NCBI RefSeq assembly: GCF_020360975.1
Contig: NW_025408676.1
Span: forward strand, 806,001-870,000
DNA from: Hirsutella rhossiliensis
Lineage: Eukaryota > Ascomycota > Sordariomycetes > Hypocreales > Ophiocordycipitaceae
Length of the DNA stretch: 64,000 nt
Direction: 5' to 3'
Part shown: positions 12,290 to 25,859 of the stretch, one piece after another
How positions within the stretch are numbered: the stretch's first letter is position 1
Layout: each line of letters begins with the position of its first letter
Notes under the pieces: model-generated
What the model saw: only the letters and a program-made list of their open reading frames with translations
What the model was told of the DNA's origin: nothing
Database searches by the model: none
Made by a program: the position numbers and the translations under genes

Positions 12290-13400
12290 TAAAAGCTCTT
12301 ATTTAGTATAATACCGCGTTACTCTAAGTAATATCGTAACTATTAATATACCTATATAGTAAGCTAGATTAACTAACTCTAAAGCTACTATATCGCCTTA
12401 GGATATAATATATAAGATTATTACCCTTTAATATAAAGTATAGTTACTTAAGAATAAAGGAGGTAATAGATAAGTTAAGGACCTTAGAAAAGTAGTTAAA
12501 CTAAAATAACTAAGACTATTTAATAGTACTTATAGCACGCTTTAAGACTTTCTTACCTAACTTAAGGCCTACTACTAGTTTTACCTTATTAAACTTTTAG
12601 ACCTAGTCGAAAAGGTACTCTACGTAGGAAATTATTTATTTAGAACGGTACTCGCTTAGTTTAGACCTATTATAAAAGACTTTCTCGATAACTAACTAGC
12701 GCGATAAGATAACGAAATAAATAAAGTCTTTACTAGTTTCTAAGGATTTAAAGAAGCTATTATAAAGGTATTTAAAATAACTAATAAGGAATAAGAAGCT
12801 AAATAAAAACTTTAAGAACTTTAATAAAGGATCTTAGTATCGGATTATACTACGAAGTTCTATTAAGTTACCTTAAAGTTTAATTAAGATAACGAACCTT
12901 TTATATTACGATTCTACGATAGGCTTAAAGAAGAAGTTAAGAATAAGCTCTATAAGGAAGATCGACCTAATAACCTCTTAGACTATATTACTATAGTAGT
13001 ATAAATCGACGATAGATAGTATACGCGACGCTAAAAAAAGAAATAAGAAAGAGGAAACTAGAACCCTTCTTATAAGAATAACTTTAACTAATACGCTAAC
13101 TATAAGAAGAAGCGCGAAACTCTTATTACCTATACCTATATAACTAACCTAAGTAAGATAGATCTAAATATAATATAGAAAAGTAAAGGAAAGTATTTTA
13201 ACTATAGGAAACCTAGATATTACTTTAAAGAATATAAATAACCTTATAAGGAAAAGAAAACCTACTAAGTACTAACCTTAAAAGGTAAGAAATACCTAAA
13301 CGCTACTAATAAATAAGAACTAAAGTATAAACTCCTTAGTTAGATTATATACTATAACGATAAATATATAGTATACTTTAGCGATAAAAATAGTACTAGA
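12290..13400 (+). pseudogene. Gag of element B (RIP-inactivated)
   Basis: The translated region is rich in Lys/Glu/Asn and ends in a zinc knuckle at 13,194-13,235. Its three cysteines and the histidine all read as tyrosine, and two glycines at the expected knuckle positions read as arginine. The spacing CX2CX4HX4C is intact. These are exactly the amino-acid changes that G-to-A and C-to-T transitions produce. Confidence 0.65.
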
Positions 13401-13799
13401 TAGTTTCTAAAGCTATTAAAGAAAACCCTTATAATAATATAATAAAGGGATCCTAAAATATAGAAATAAGTTAAATTTATAGAACTAAAATACCCCTATC
13501 TTAAAGGAGTCTCTTAAGACTAAATTAAGAAAAATAGTAAATGATTCTAAGAAGATATATAAAATAAAAATCGATAATAATAATAGGCAGTCTATAAATA
13601 ATATAATAAAGAAGATATAGACGTAGCCCTTATACTTATAAAACTTAGATAATAACCTAAGGAGGAATAATAAAGTATTAACGATATAAGCTTTAAAGAA
13701 TAAGAAATACCTAGAGAAATAAAAGATAAGAACGAACTTATACTACTACCCTTACTACTAAGGGAGAATACTACGATTAAAGAATATACTCTATACTTC

Positions 13800-16700
13800 G
13801 AAGAATTTAAAGAAATACTTAAAATTAAAACCTAATAAACGCTTTAAATTCTTATAAAAAACTAATAAGCTATATTAATTTAATATTAACCGGTACTATA
13901 TAGAGGAGACTATACTATAGCTATCGCTATAGTTAATACCTTTATAGCTCTATAATAAAAATAGTAACTATAAGGAGAATTTAAAGATAATCTATAAATA
14001 CTACTTACTTATAAGTACTATAAGTATATTTTATAGATATTATACGCCTACCTAGATTATATAATATACTTCTAGATAAAGGTATAATATAATGCCTTCC
14101 TAGTTAGGTTTAAGGGATAAGTACTTTCGAAACCCTACTTAAGTATAAAACTAAACTACTAGAAAATCGATTAACGCTACCTAAACGACTAAGTTATATT
14201 ATTAGAACCCGATTATAGTATACTACTTAAATACCGCGATAATTATAATTTATTAATAAGATATCTTTTAAAGATATATAAAATCTATAAATACGCTAAA
14301 ATAAAAGAATAGTATAACGCTACTTACTTTAAGATATCTAAACCCTTAATCTTTTAAAGACTTATATAATAAGTTAAATATAATAAAGAAGATTATAATA
14401 AATATATATACTTAAACTATAGAGTTTATAAATATAAAAAAGTATAAGTATAGTATAAATAATATAATAGTATACTAAAGATTATTAGTAATATATATAA
14501 AGGCTATAAGCTATATTTAACTAAGGAAGAATCGATATAGAAATACTATATATAAAATAAAAAGATATAAAATAAAAACTTAACCTTTAGTATAAAAACG
14601 AATAAAATTATAAAGTATAGTATATAACTAACTACGAAGTAGTATAATATAAACGATATAGCGTCGAGAAATAAGAAATCTTCGATTAGCTATAAGAAAT
14701 TAGTCTCTTAAGCCCTAATATAATACTACGCGATAAAAATATAAAGAAATAATATTAATAATAAATCGAAGAAGAATACCTAAATAAAATAAATAAGGAC
14801 TAAGTAAAAAACAAGGTATACTATCTATAAAAGGGCTATAGACTAGCACGATATAATAAGATCTAAGGACTTTATATATAGTAACGGTAAGCTATAGCGA
14901 CTAAATAGTATTAGATATCTAAATCGCGGGATATTATATATATATACTTTTAGACTATAGCGTAATAGGTAATTACGTTTTACCTAAAGTCGTTAATTAT
15001 TACCGACTTATATAGAGATATAAGAAAGATCTATATAAACTTATAAATATTAAAGGAAAGGCCTTTAACTTTAATAACGGAATTATTAATATAGAGATTA
15101 ATTACCTTAATATTAATATCTAGGGCTATAATAAATAAGTTAACTTTAATATTATAAATATTAAAGAATATAACCTTATATTAAGGCTTCTATAGTTATA
15201 AGAGAGCAACCTATTAATTAACTAGAAAACTAGCTAGCTACGTTAAAATAAAGATATAAGTTTCTAGGACTAGTAGATTTAAAAGAAAGTAAAATTTTAT
15301 AATAATTTAGCTACTAAATAAGATAAAAGGGATAACCGTTTAAGTAAATTATTATAGGCTTTAGTAATATAAATAAAACTAGTAACTAAACTAGTAGATA
15401 TAAAATCGACTAATAAGACCTATATACTAATTAATACGGCTATATAACCTAGTATTTAATATAAATAGAATAAAGGATATAATATAAATATCTAAAGAGT
15501 TATTACTACTTTAAGGAAAGACCTTAAATAAATTAATAAAGAGCTTAAGTTAAGAGAAACTAGCTCTTAAAAGAAAGAATAAAGCTTATAAGATAAAATA
15601 AAGAATATCCCTTAAGAATACTAGAAATATAATAAACTCTTTAAAGAAGAACTTAAGATAGGGTTACTTAAATATAGCTAATAGGACCACGAAATTTATC
15701 TTAAGGATAGAATAACACCGACGTTCTATAAGATCTATAACTTATATAAAAAGTAACTATAAATACTATACGACTACCTTAATAAGAATCTATAAAAGGG
15801 ATATATACGAACGTTAATATCTAAAATAGGCTACCTAGTTATATTTATTTTAAAGAAAAATAGTAAGCTACGACTAGTTATCGATTATAGACGCTTAAAC
15901 GATATTATAATAAAGGACCGAATACTATTACCGCTTATATTAGAACTATAAGATCGACTATATAGTAAAAAATAGTTTATAGCCCTTAACCTTAAAGGCG
16001 CCTATAACTTAATATATATAAAAAAGGGATATAAATAGATAATCCTTAGATATACGATCTTACTAAGAGAGATATAAATATAATAAGATAAGATTAACTT
16101 AGTTAAAGAATAGCTAACGCTAAAAAACGTTAAGGATATATAAAGTTTCCTAGGATTTATAAATTACTACTAACGATTTATTAAAGATTTTAGAAAGATT
16201 ATAGTACTACTATATAACTTAATAAAGAAGGAAAAAGAATTTATATAGGATGATAAATCTAATAAAGCTTTCGATTATATTAAGACTAGAATTATATAAG
16301 ACTAGTCTTAACTACCTTCGATCTAAAATAATAAATTAAACTTAAAACTAATATATTAGACTTTACTCTAAGAGTATAAGTTAGATAAAAAGATAATAAA
16401 GGAAGACTATAACTAATTATATTTTACTCGAAAAAGCTATATAGCGTAGAACTTAATTACCCTATCTATAATAAAGAATTCCTTATAATTATTTAAGCTT
16501 TTAAGGAATTTCGATACTACCTTCTTAAAAGTAAATATAAAGTTAAGGTCTATATAGATTATAAGAATATCTTATATTTTATAACGACGTAATAGTTAAA
16601 TAGATAATAAATCTAATAGGCTGAATATTTATTAGAATTTAACTATAAAATAATCTATAGAAAAGGAATAGAAAACGGTCGAGCTAATACCTTTAGTCGA

Positions 16701-18400
16701 TAAAGTAACTATAATATAAGAGCACCTATAGTAAAAGGATAGCTCCTAGAAATTAATAAAAACGGGAACTACTAGCAACGATAGCTAAATATAATATTTA
16801 AAGTATAACCTAACGACTTAATATACTAAAAGATCCTAAAATAAATAAAAGAATATAAAGTACTAAACGGATATAATATAGAATATTTAGAAGTTTTAAT
16901 ATATAAAAATAAAATCTAGATACTATAAAAATTATAAGATAAAGTTATATAAGATATATATAAATATCTAATATATAGATACTAAGGAATCTAAAGAATA
17001 ATAAAACGGATTAAACGATAATATAACTTCTTATAGCTTAAGAAAGTAGTATAATAAGTTATTAAAGAATATAAACTTTATATATAAAGTAAAGCTAAAT
17101 AATATAAATTATATAGAGAATTATAACCGCTACTAGTACTAAAGAAACTATAGGATTTAATAGCTTTCGACTATATTATAAAGCTATTACTATTAAAAGA
17201 ACCTATAACTAATATTAAGTACGATAGTATATTTATTATTACTAATAGATTAATAAGGTATAGGTATTTTTTACTATATAAAGAAGTAAGTAATATAAAA
17301 GAGCTAGTATATATATTCCTATAAATAATTATTAGTAATTATAGACTATTAAATAAGATTATCTTTAATAAAGGAAGTATATTTATAGCTAAGTTTTAGT
17401 AAGCTCTTATAGTATAATTAAGGACGAAATATAAGCTTAGTATAGCTTATTACCTATAAATAGATAGATAAATAGAACGACTTAACTAAACGCTTAAATA
17501 ATATTTATAATACTATATTAGCTACGAATAAAACGATTAAGTTAAATAGCTACTAATAGCGTAACTAGCTTATAATAGCTTAGTTACGGAAATAACTAAG
17601 CTCTTACTAATATATACTAATTATAGATATAACCTAGAAGTATTTAAGGTTACTTAATAAGGACTATAAGCGGAACGAGCGATACTATAAGTAGATTAGC
17701 TATAAATATTATATAAAGAAATATAATAAGAACTTTAATTTATTAAAGAACGAATATCTACTTATTATAATTAGAAAAGATTATAGGGACTAATCTTTTA
17801 AGAGGGAGATATAGTCTACCTTATATAACGAAATATTAAAATAAAACGACTAAGTAATAAATTAGACTTTAAGAAACTTAGACCGTTTAAGGTTAAGAAA
17901 GCTATTTTAAAAGTTAACTATAAACTTTCGCTATTAATAATAATATAGATATACCTAATATTTTATATCTTATTATTAAAACTAGTACTATAAAACGCTA
18001 AACTATAAGATAAAATTAAAGTCGATAATAATTAAGAATATAAAGCTAAATAAATACTAAATATAAGAAAATAAGGTTAGTAATAAGAATACCTTATTAA
18101 GTAAAAGGGATATAAGCTAGAGGAAAATACCTAGGAACTACTTAAGCACTTAACCTACTATAGCTTTCTACTCCGATAGTTTTACTAAGCGAACCCTTAA
18201 TCGGAAATATAGGGTTACTAAGAATAGTATCTTAGTCTAATACGTTTAAGGCACTAAACGATTAAACCTCGCTAATAGTAATAGTTTCCTTATTCGATAA
18301 AGGAACTAATTTATCTTAAGAAGAACGCATTATATTATCTTCTTTATTAATAGCTTATATACCCCGCTAAAATAACTTACTACCTCGGCCCTTTAAGAAA
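13800..18400 (+). pseudogene. Pol of element B with internally deleted RT
   Basis: RT begins clearly near 15,870 (LRLVIDYRRLND) and continues to IKKG near 16,030. Within about 60 bases it passes to the LKNVKDI*SFLGF segment (16,118-16,160), which normally lies after the YxDD box and connection region. About 100 or more codons, including the catalytic YxDD motif, are therefore missing. RNase H follows to about 16,700. The integrase is recognisable at about 17,330-17,640, including a region equivalent to the HPQTDGQIERLNQ motif with stops at glutamine and tryptophan codons. Confidence 0.65.
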
Positions 18401-18924
18401 CGCTTTTATTTCTTAATCTAAGCTAGGCGAGCTATCGCTTCCTTTAACGCTTCTTTTACTTTCTATTTATCTAAATTAATCTTTTACTATTAATTTATAA
18501 TACGACGAACTAAAAAAGAAGGAATATTAGTAAAAAGAATAATAAGGAAAGAAAAGGATAAAATAAATAGGTAGACGCTATATTATAACTATTATAAGAA
18601 CGGCCTATAAAGGTATATTTAGAATACCGATTAAAACGCTCGCCGACTTTATAAGTTAGGCCTAACCGAAAATAATAAGAGTAAGGTATAATTTTAATAC
18701 TATAGATCTCGGTCTAAGATACTAGCTCTAATCGTTAACGCGATTTATTAGAATTATAGGAATAGGATTTTTAAATATAACTAGATATACTATTAGTAGT
18801 ATATCCTAAAAGGATAAAAGAATAAGGAACGATATACTTATATATAACGCGATAAGGGTATATTTATATACGGCGGCTAAAGTAGTAGGTCTTAGGGATA
18901 AGACTAAAAGGAAGGGAAGTATCC

Positions 18925-19408
18925 TATTATAACTATAGTCTAGCGAACCGCGGGGACTAATATATATTATAAGGTTACGTAATATAAGGAGCAAGGAATA
19001 TTAAACGGACTAACGGGCTAATTAAGTTTAGAGCGACGGGTTACTCTAGCGCTCTAACGCTCTATAGCTAGGATCGTAGGATCGCTTTAGCGCTTTAGCG
19101 CTCCTAGACGACGGGATTACCTAGCGCTCTCGGCGATCTAAGGAAGCTCTCGAGATATATAAGGAAGGAATAGAATACTCCTTTAGATAGATAGCTCGAT
19201 AGCTTTTAATATTATAATTATTACGATCTTTATTATAATCTTATCTTTAATTCTAATTACTTAATTACTTAGTTATAGTCTATAGTCTATAACCTCTAAC
19301 TTATTACTAACGTAATATACTTATTATTACTTAGACTACGCCTTATTATATCTGCTAATATAAACCCCTCGATAGGTTTATCCCTTAGGAATAATACCGG
19401 TCGTTATA
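18925..19408 (+). repeat. 3' LTR of element B (484 bp)
   Basis: It pairs with 11,803-12,286 and is followed by the target duplication gatag. Confidence 0.88.
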
Positions 19409-19912
19409 GATAGTATAAGGGGTATTTAATAATAACTTCCTACTACGTTTAGCTCGGTTTATATAAGTAGCTAATATTAAGGTATCCTTATTAATATCGA
19501 TAGTTAGCTATTCCTCTTATAAAGGGGCGGTAATCTTATTACCGCTATATAGTATATACTTATAAAGCTTTTAGAAATATAGCGTCTACTTATAGCCCTA
19601 TACTATCTTTATTAACTAGCTTATATACTCGCTATAGTTAGTAGGTATAATTATAGGGATAAGTAGCTTTTATAAGGCTAATATAATTAAGTTCTATAAT
19701 TATATAAGCTTCGCGCTATCTTCCTATATTATAGTTCCCGCTACCTATAAGAGCGTCTCTTTAAAGTTAAGGAGGAATTTACTAAAGGTCTACCTATCCC
19801 TCTACCTAAGGGTTTATAGCTTATCCTATACTTTCTCCTACTCCTATACGTTGCTAAACGTATATATAAGGTATTAAAAGAAGTCTTATAAGTCGCGTTA
19901 TAAGGGAACACG
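19409..19912 (-). pseudogene. Gag fragment of element A between insertions B and D
   Basis: The minus strand gives a typical retrotransposon Gag helical region (for example FSKFLLNFKETLL near 19,760-19,800) with several TAG/TAA stops. It links 27,707-28,162 upstream with 11,640-11,802 downstream once D and B are removed. Confidence 0.6.
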
Positions 19913-20155
19913 TATCACGGTATAATTAGTTAGGTAGTAGAGATAGCTAGAGGTACTACGCTATATATATTATATTCTCCTTATTATAAGACTAAAGCTT
20001 ACGAGAAAAGGGATTTTTCCTCTTTAGTCGGAGTAGTAAGTAGTCTATAATATACGAGCGGGGTAGGCACGATTCCCTACCGATACCATACCGATATATT
20101 AGTACTATATACCTAAGTGCTTTATTAGCCCGTACCTCCTAGTAGCGCTCTTATA
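19913..20155 (-). repeat. 3' LTR of element D (243 bp)
   Basis: Same length and sequence family as 27,464-27,706 and 1,606-1,848. Confidence 0.88.
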
Positions 20156-20538
20156 ATTATCTCCCCTCCTATATAGACGTCTTAGCTATATCTTTAATAT
20201 ATATTACTTTTGCTACGCTATATATATTCGGTTAGGAAGAGAGGTAGTTTCGGTTATATATCGCGCGTATACGCCTATATAAGTATACGTTAGTCTACGC
20301 TCTATAACATTAATAGTTATTATATTAATAGTTACCGCTAAGTAACTATTACGGTATCGCCTATATATCGGCCGCGTAACTATAATATAAAGAGCGTATA
20401 TATATATCTCTTACTTTTTCTATTTTCTTTTCTTCTTTAACTCTTTTACTTACGATTACTATAGAGTTTTATACCTTTTTTTATTAATCCCGTATACCTT
20501 TTTATATTACTTTTTATCGACGATTTATTAACGATAAT

Positions 20539-22106
20539 ACCTTCTATACTAAAGAAGATAAAGAACTATAACGCCGATTTCCTATACTATATATAGGAGT
20601 AGGTAGTAGCGGGTTTACCCTTAAAGCGTAAGCGATCGGCCTAGAAGTCTTATAGCAACGCTAGTTCCCCCTTAGTAAAGAAAGCTAAGAAAGGTATAAG
20701 GGAATCCTAGTCCTAGGAGACTTCTAGTCTAAGACCTAACGTTAGCGAGGGTCGTGCCCTTATTACCCCGCTAAGTGCCCCGACTCCGACCGCTAATAAG
20801 CCTACCTCTATAGGCCCGGAAACTTATAAGTCTATTACCCCCGTTAGCGATACTAATACTAGTAAGGAGATCGTACCTAGGCGCTCCTAGGTAAGTGCCG
20901 ATAACCTAGCTACTCCGTCTCGATAAGGCGGCTTTAGCTAATAAGAGATTATCGCCTAGGCCGCTCCTTAGAATAAGTAGGCCGATATTAACGACGAGGC
21001 CTAGCTAAATAAGGGCTAAGACTATCCCGATACCTAGCTAAATAAGGGCTAAGATAACGATAACGGTAATAACGGAGACGGCCGCGATCTAACTCCTCCT
21101 ACCGATAAACCTAAGAACGGCGGCGCTAGAGATAAGGGTACCTAAGCGGCGGTACAAGGCGGTCGCGCTCCTATAAAAAAGCGCACTTAATCTAAGGCTA
21201 AAGCCCGCCCGGTTAAGGCCTATAGGGTTATCCCTTATAAGCTCTAGTATATATATTATTTTAGGACGGTCGTTAAGGAGTATAGTATAACCGAGCCTAA
21301 GCCTATTAAGGTGCTCTCGATTAGCTATATTTTCTTAGGGGTTTCCTTAACGCGCTATAAGTAGTACTATAGATATACCGCGACCTATAATTAGGTAAGT
21401 TTCCCCTTAACTTTAAATATTACGATTAATAAGCTAATCTTTCTTAAGGCCGCTACTCTTATATCTAGTAACCGGGCTAATATAGTCGCTATTATTAAGT
21501 ACCTACGTAAGCTTAATAAGCTAAAGACTAGTAACGAGGATACTAAGGATAATAGCTTAGACGTAAGCGTGCTCGTTTTCGAGGAGGCTAATCGGCGCCG
21601 TCTTACTATTACAGTATAGTATTTAGCCGAGGCTTTCGACGCCGCTAAGACGGCCTATCGTAAGTCCTTCGGGACTATAGGTATATAGAAGTCTACTATC
21701 GTAAGTTTTATCCGACCCTTTTATTAGCGACCGCCTAATAATATACTAGGTCGAGCGTGCTAACTACTATATATTAATTAATAAGCGCCGTAAGCTTATT
21801 ATTCGCCTTAACCCTACGCCCTTATTCGATATCGCCTATATAAGCTTAGAGTACTAGGCCTAGGAATCCCGGTTAAAACTCTACCTTATCGACGGCGATA
21901 TAAGCTATACTTCGTAGTAATACGCCTTACTATTTACTAAGGCTAAGGTAAGTGCCGTGCTAATAGAGATAGGTCTCGACGCGGAGGATAAGGAAGGAGC
22001 GGAGGATAAGGTAGTTCCGGTATTTCCGGAGGTATTTAATATAATAGAGGGGGCGCCTTAGTTAATTCCCGCTATACTAGCGAAGAAGAGGGGTAGTCGG
22101 AAGTAA
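20539..22106 (+). pseudogene. Accessory ORF antisense to gag-pol in element D (unknown function)
   Basis: A plus-strand frame of about 520 codons runs from about 20,539 to a TAA near 22,106, interrupted by TAG/TAA at positions that were probably Gln or Trp. It has a basic N-terminal stretch (LKRKRSA), a Ser/Pro/Thr-rich middle, a duplicated LNKG*D motif (about 21,007-21,055) and a second basic block (KKRT*SKAKARPVKA near 21,177-21,218). A more hydrophobic C-terminal half follows, including FDAAKTAYRKSFGTIG. I recognise no domain. It sits between the integrase/chromodomain and the 3' LTR and points the opposite way to gag-pol. Basic blocks would suit a nuclear or nucleic-acid-binding protein, but that is inference. 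Confidence 0.5.
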
Positions 22107-22129
22107 TAGATAGGTCTTATCTTTCTTTT

Positions 22130-25100
22130 ATTTAGCTATAACTATCCTTCTCTCCTTTATCGTTAGGGCCTTAGTAGAGTTATAGTTTAGTTTTATTTTC
22201 CTTAATAATATTTAATAGGTAGTATAGATAGTTTTCCCTATTCTCCTATTTTACTATTTTATATATAATTATAGGATATTTAGGCGTACTAATACGTTAA
22301 TAAGTTAGTAGCGATTTAGTAAGGATTTATTACCGATTTAGTAGCGTCTCCCTACGCTAGTAGGTTTCCCTACCTTACTTAGTCTTATACCTCTTTTTCT
22401 TAGTTAAGCGAGTAGTATATTCTTTAATAAGGTCTTAGCTATTTACTATATCTTTAGCCTCGACCTATTAGTTATACTTAGCTAGCTATCCTTTCTATTT
22501 AATAAGGAAAAAGGTATCGCCCTTAGATCTCTTTTAGTCTTTAATCTCTTAGACTTCCTATTTACCTTTATCGTCCTCTAAGTCTAGTATTAGTAGGGTT
22601 TCGCTATCTTTATAGGTGCTTTTACGCTCCTTCTATAGCTCTAAGAGACTAATATAGAAAACGTTATAGAGGCGTAAGTACTTCTTAAGGAGTATAAGAC
22701 GATATACTTACTTTCTAATAGCTTATAAGACCCGAAACGGTCTAATATACTTAGGTAAGAGTTTTCTTTTTTTATCCTTAAGGCGTAAGTTCTTTATCGA
22801 TAATACTATAAGGTCTCCTACTTTTAATATAAGTAGTTAGTGCCTTAAATTATAGTATTTTACTTACGATTCGATAGCCTTTCCCTAGTATTCCTTAAGC
22901 CTCTTTTATAGCTCTTATAGCTTAGTAACTCTTACTCTTACTTTAGGTACCTCCCTCTAAATAATATCGTCCTTAGTATTAATATAGAAGTTTAGTTAAT
23001 AACCTATTAACGCTTTATTAGGTAATAACCCGGTTATCGCGTTCTTTATATTATTATATATAAATTAAGTAATATATAGGAGTAACGCTTAGTTAGTTTA
23101 TTCTAAGTTAGTAAAGTATCTTAAGTAGTACTATATAGCTTAGTTTATTTATTCTATTTACTTATTAGTTTATAGGTAAAATGCTATCGATAGCCTACGT
23201 TTTACTTATAAGATAAAATAAAGATCTAACTAGAACTTACTTATAAATAGGGACCCTCTATCTAAGATAATGCCTTTTAAAGGTCTATATATTAATTTAA
23301 TTTAGTAATAGAATAATTTTACTAGCTCTAGGGCTATTATTATCTTAGAGATAGGAAAGAAGAGGTAATACTTAGTATATTAGTCTACGATTACTAAGAT
23401 CGTATTAACGTATTATCTATTATACTATACTTTAGGTAGACCTATAGTAAAGTCTATTAATAATTCTTCCTATAGTCGTATAGGATATAGTAACGATTAT
23501 ATAGTACTATAGGGGCGATACCTCCTAGATACTATACCTTAATATACTAGGTATAACTAAACGTATTTATTTACGTCTTTCGTTATTCTATCTTAGTAGA
23601 AGTTCCTCGTTAGTAGTTCGCTAGTACGTTAAGAGCTAAAGTATCTTACTAATAGATCGTTATAAAAGAGCTATATTAGCTCTTACTATAAGGCTACCTT
23701 TAGAGGCACTATAATATAACCCTTTTATAGTAGTAGTCTATCTAGGCGCACTAACTAGAAACCCTTCCCTTTTAAGAAGTCTTCGGTCTCCTTTAGCCTA
23801 CTAATTACTACGTTAACCGACTAAGTACGTTTTAGTAACTCTAGTAATAGTTCTAGAACTTCTACTATATAAATCTTTATATAGTAGGCCGCTTCTTTAG
23901 CGGTCTTCCTTAAGAGTAACTATTTATAACTAGCTCTCTTTTTAGCCTAATCGGCTAATTATTTAAGTCTTATACTTAAATTATTATAGTTTCGCTATAA
24001 ATAAGCTTATATATTTTCCTTATATAAAGGCACTTTACTATACTTATATTAACTTAAGGTTAAGTATCTCTTTGCCTATAAAAACGCCTCGTTATTTCTC
24101 CGTATAGATATAGTGTTAATAGTAGCTAGCTTCGCTTATAGCTCCGGTAATAGTTCTATAGATAGGGGCTTCTCGCCCTTATATCTAGGCATTCTCGATA
24201 GCGCGTCCGCTAGGTTAGATTTACCTATATAATACTTAATCGTAAAGTCGAATAGTGCTAAATATATATACTATCTTACTTACCTCCTATTTAAGGAGGT
24301 CTAGTATATAAACGTCTAGAGGTTATAGTAGTCCGATAATACCTTTACTTTATACGCTACCCCTTTAACGTAATATCGCTAGTATTTAAATAACTTAACG
24401 ATAGCGAAGAGTTCTTAGTTTAGAATACTATAATTAAGTTCGGCTCTAGTAAACTTCCTTAACTAAAATACGATCGGATAATAACGCCCTTTATTATTAG
24501 GTTAAGAGATAATCCCTACTATCGCGAATTACGATATATCTATTTCGATATAAATACGTCTTTCTAGATCGTAATATTAAAGGAGTAGGGCTCCTTAAAA
24601 AGCATCCTTAAGAGCCTAAAACGCTACCCTTTTAGTAAGGTTTAGCTTTATACTCCCTAGCTTCTTCTTATTCTTACTCCCTTTTAGTAATACCGTTAAG
24701 GGCGCTATAACTCCTAAGTACTTATATATAAATCGTTAGTAAAAATTATAGAACCTAAGGAAAACCTAAATATTATAGTAGGTTATAGGTTTAGGCTATT
24801 AGGCTATTACCTCTACCTATTAAGGGTCTATCGATACCCTATCGATAGATAATATAAACCTAAGGAACTTAACTAACTATTAATAAAAGATATACTTCGA
24901 TAGTTTTATATAGAGCTCTATAGCCCTTAGCCTTTCTATTACTTATCCTAAGTATTTAGTATATTCTTCTCTTATTTTAGAGTATATAAGGATATTATTA
25001 AGGTAGACTATATAGATTATATTTATAAGCCCTTTAAGCGCTTAATAAATATAGCTTTAAAACGTAGCTAGTATATTAGTAAGTCTAAAGGGCATTACTA

Positions 25101-25850
25101 GGTATTCGAAATATCTATAACGCGTTTAGAAAGCGGTCTTCTATTTATCTCCTTCCTAAATTCGAATACGTTAATATATATTCTATATATTAATCTTAGA
25201 AAAATACTTAGCTCCTTAATAGCGGTTAATAATCTCTAAAATAAGGGGTAAAGGGTACCGATTCTTTTACGTAACTTAGTTAAGTCCTCGGTAGTTTATA
25301 TATAGCCATAAGGTGCTATCCTTTTTTAGAACGAAAAGGATAGGCGCCCTAGCTAGGCTCTTTAACTCCTAGATTATTTTCCTTTTTATTACGTCTTAGA
25401 TCTAGTCGCGTAATACTTAGAGTTCCCTTTATAATAAAGGGTAAATCGGTCTATAAGGACGTTCTATATTAAGGATTAAATTAATTAAGTAATCCGTTCC
25501 CTTTCTAGCTAGTAATAAATCGGATTTATTAGCCGAGAAGGTATCTTTAAACCGGTAGAGAGTTAGTAGGATTTCGGCCTATTCTTCCTATAGAATCCCT
25601 TTATCTTTATCTTTATTTAGTAGCGGGATTAGCTTAGGATTAAGCGCTATTATATATACCCTTACTTTATTCTTATATTTTTAAAGGAATCTATAGGGAT
25701 TTTATAGGGTTTCGCTACTTAGTTAATACTTAAACTACTACTATCGTTTCTATAGGATAATATAGATACGTTTATCCTCTAAAGTAGTAACTAATAAACG
25801 GATTAGTACCTAATTATTTAGCGTTAACTTATCGGTACTAATATAAAAAT
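22130..25850 (-). pseudogene. Pol of element D (RT, RNase H, integrase, chromodomain)
   Basis: Minus-strand motifs in order: RT with FEYLVMPFGLTN near 25,060-25,115 and a YxDD box degraded to YLNN followed by ILIYS near 24,975-25,005. RNase H follows with AELNYSI and ELFAIVK near 24,370-24,430. The integrase continues downstream, and a chromodomain near 22,440-22,600 reads as SKGDTFFLIK*KG* with stops for tryptophan. Catalytic aspartates and tryptophans are lost by G-to-A changes, so no activity is expected. Confidence 0.7.
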
Positions 25851-25859
25851 AAGTAATTA

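Larger units (their letters stand above)
11803..19408 (+). mobile_element. Complete Ty3/Gypsy-like element B (7.6 kb, 484 bp LTRs, TSD gatag)
   Basis: Two 484 bp LTRs (11,803-12,286 and 18,925-19,408) bound the element, and the 5 bp gatag is duplicated perfectly at 11,798-11,802 and 19,409-19,413. Gag and pol read on the plus strand. It is inserted in the Gag gene of element A. The LTR pair differs mostly by C/T and G/A transitions and all frames are full of stops, so it is RIP-dead. The RT has also lost its catalytic core (see pol entry). Confidence 0.88.

Noticed and set aside
18806..18994. Minus-strand open frame overlapping the 3' LTR of element B
   Set aside because: It lies across the LTR boundary in RIP-mutated sequence and is a chance frame.
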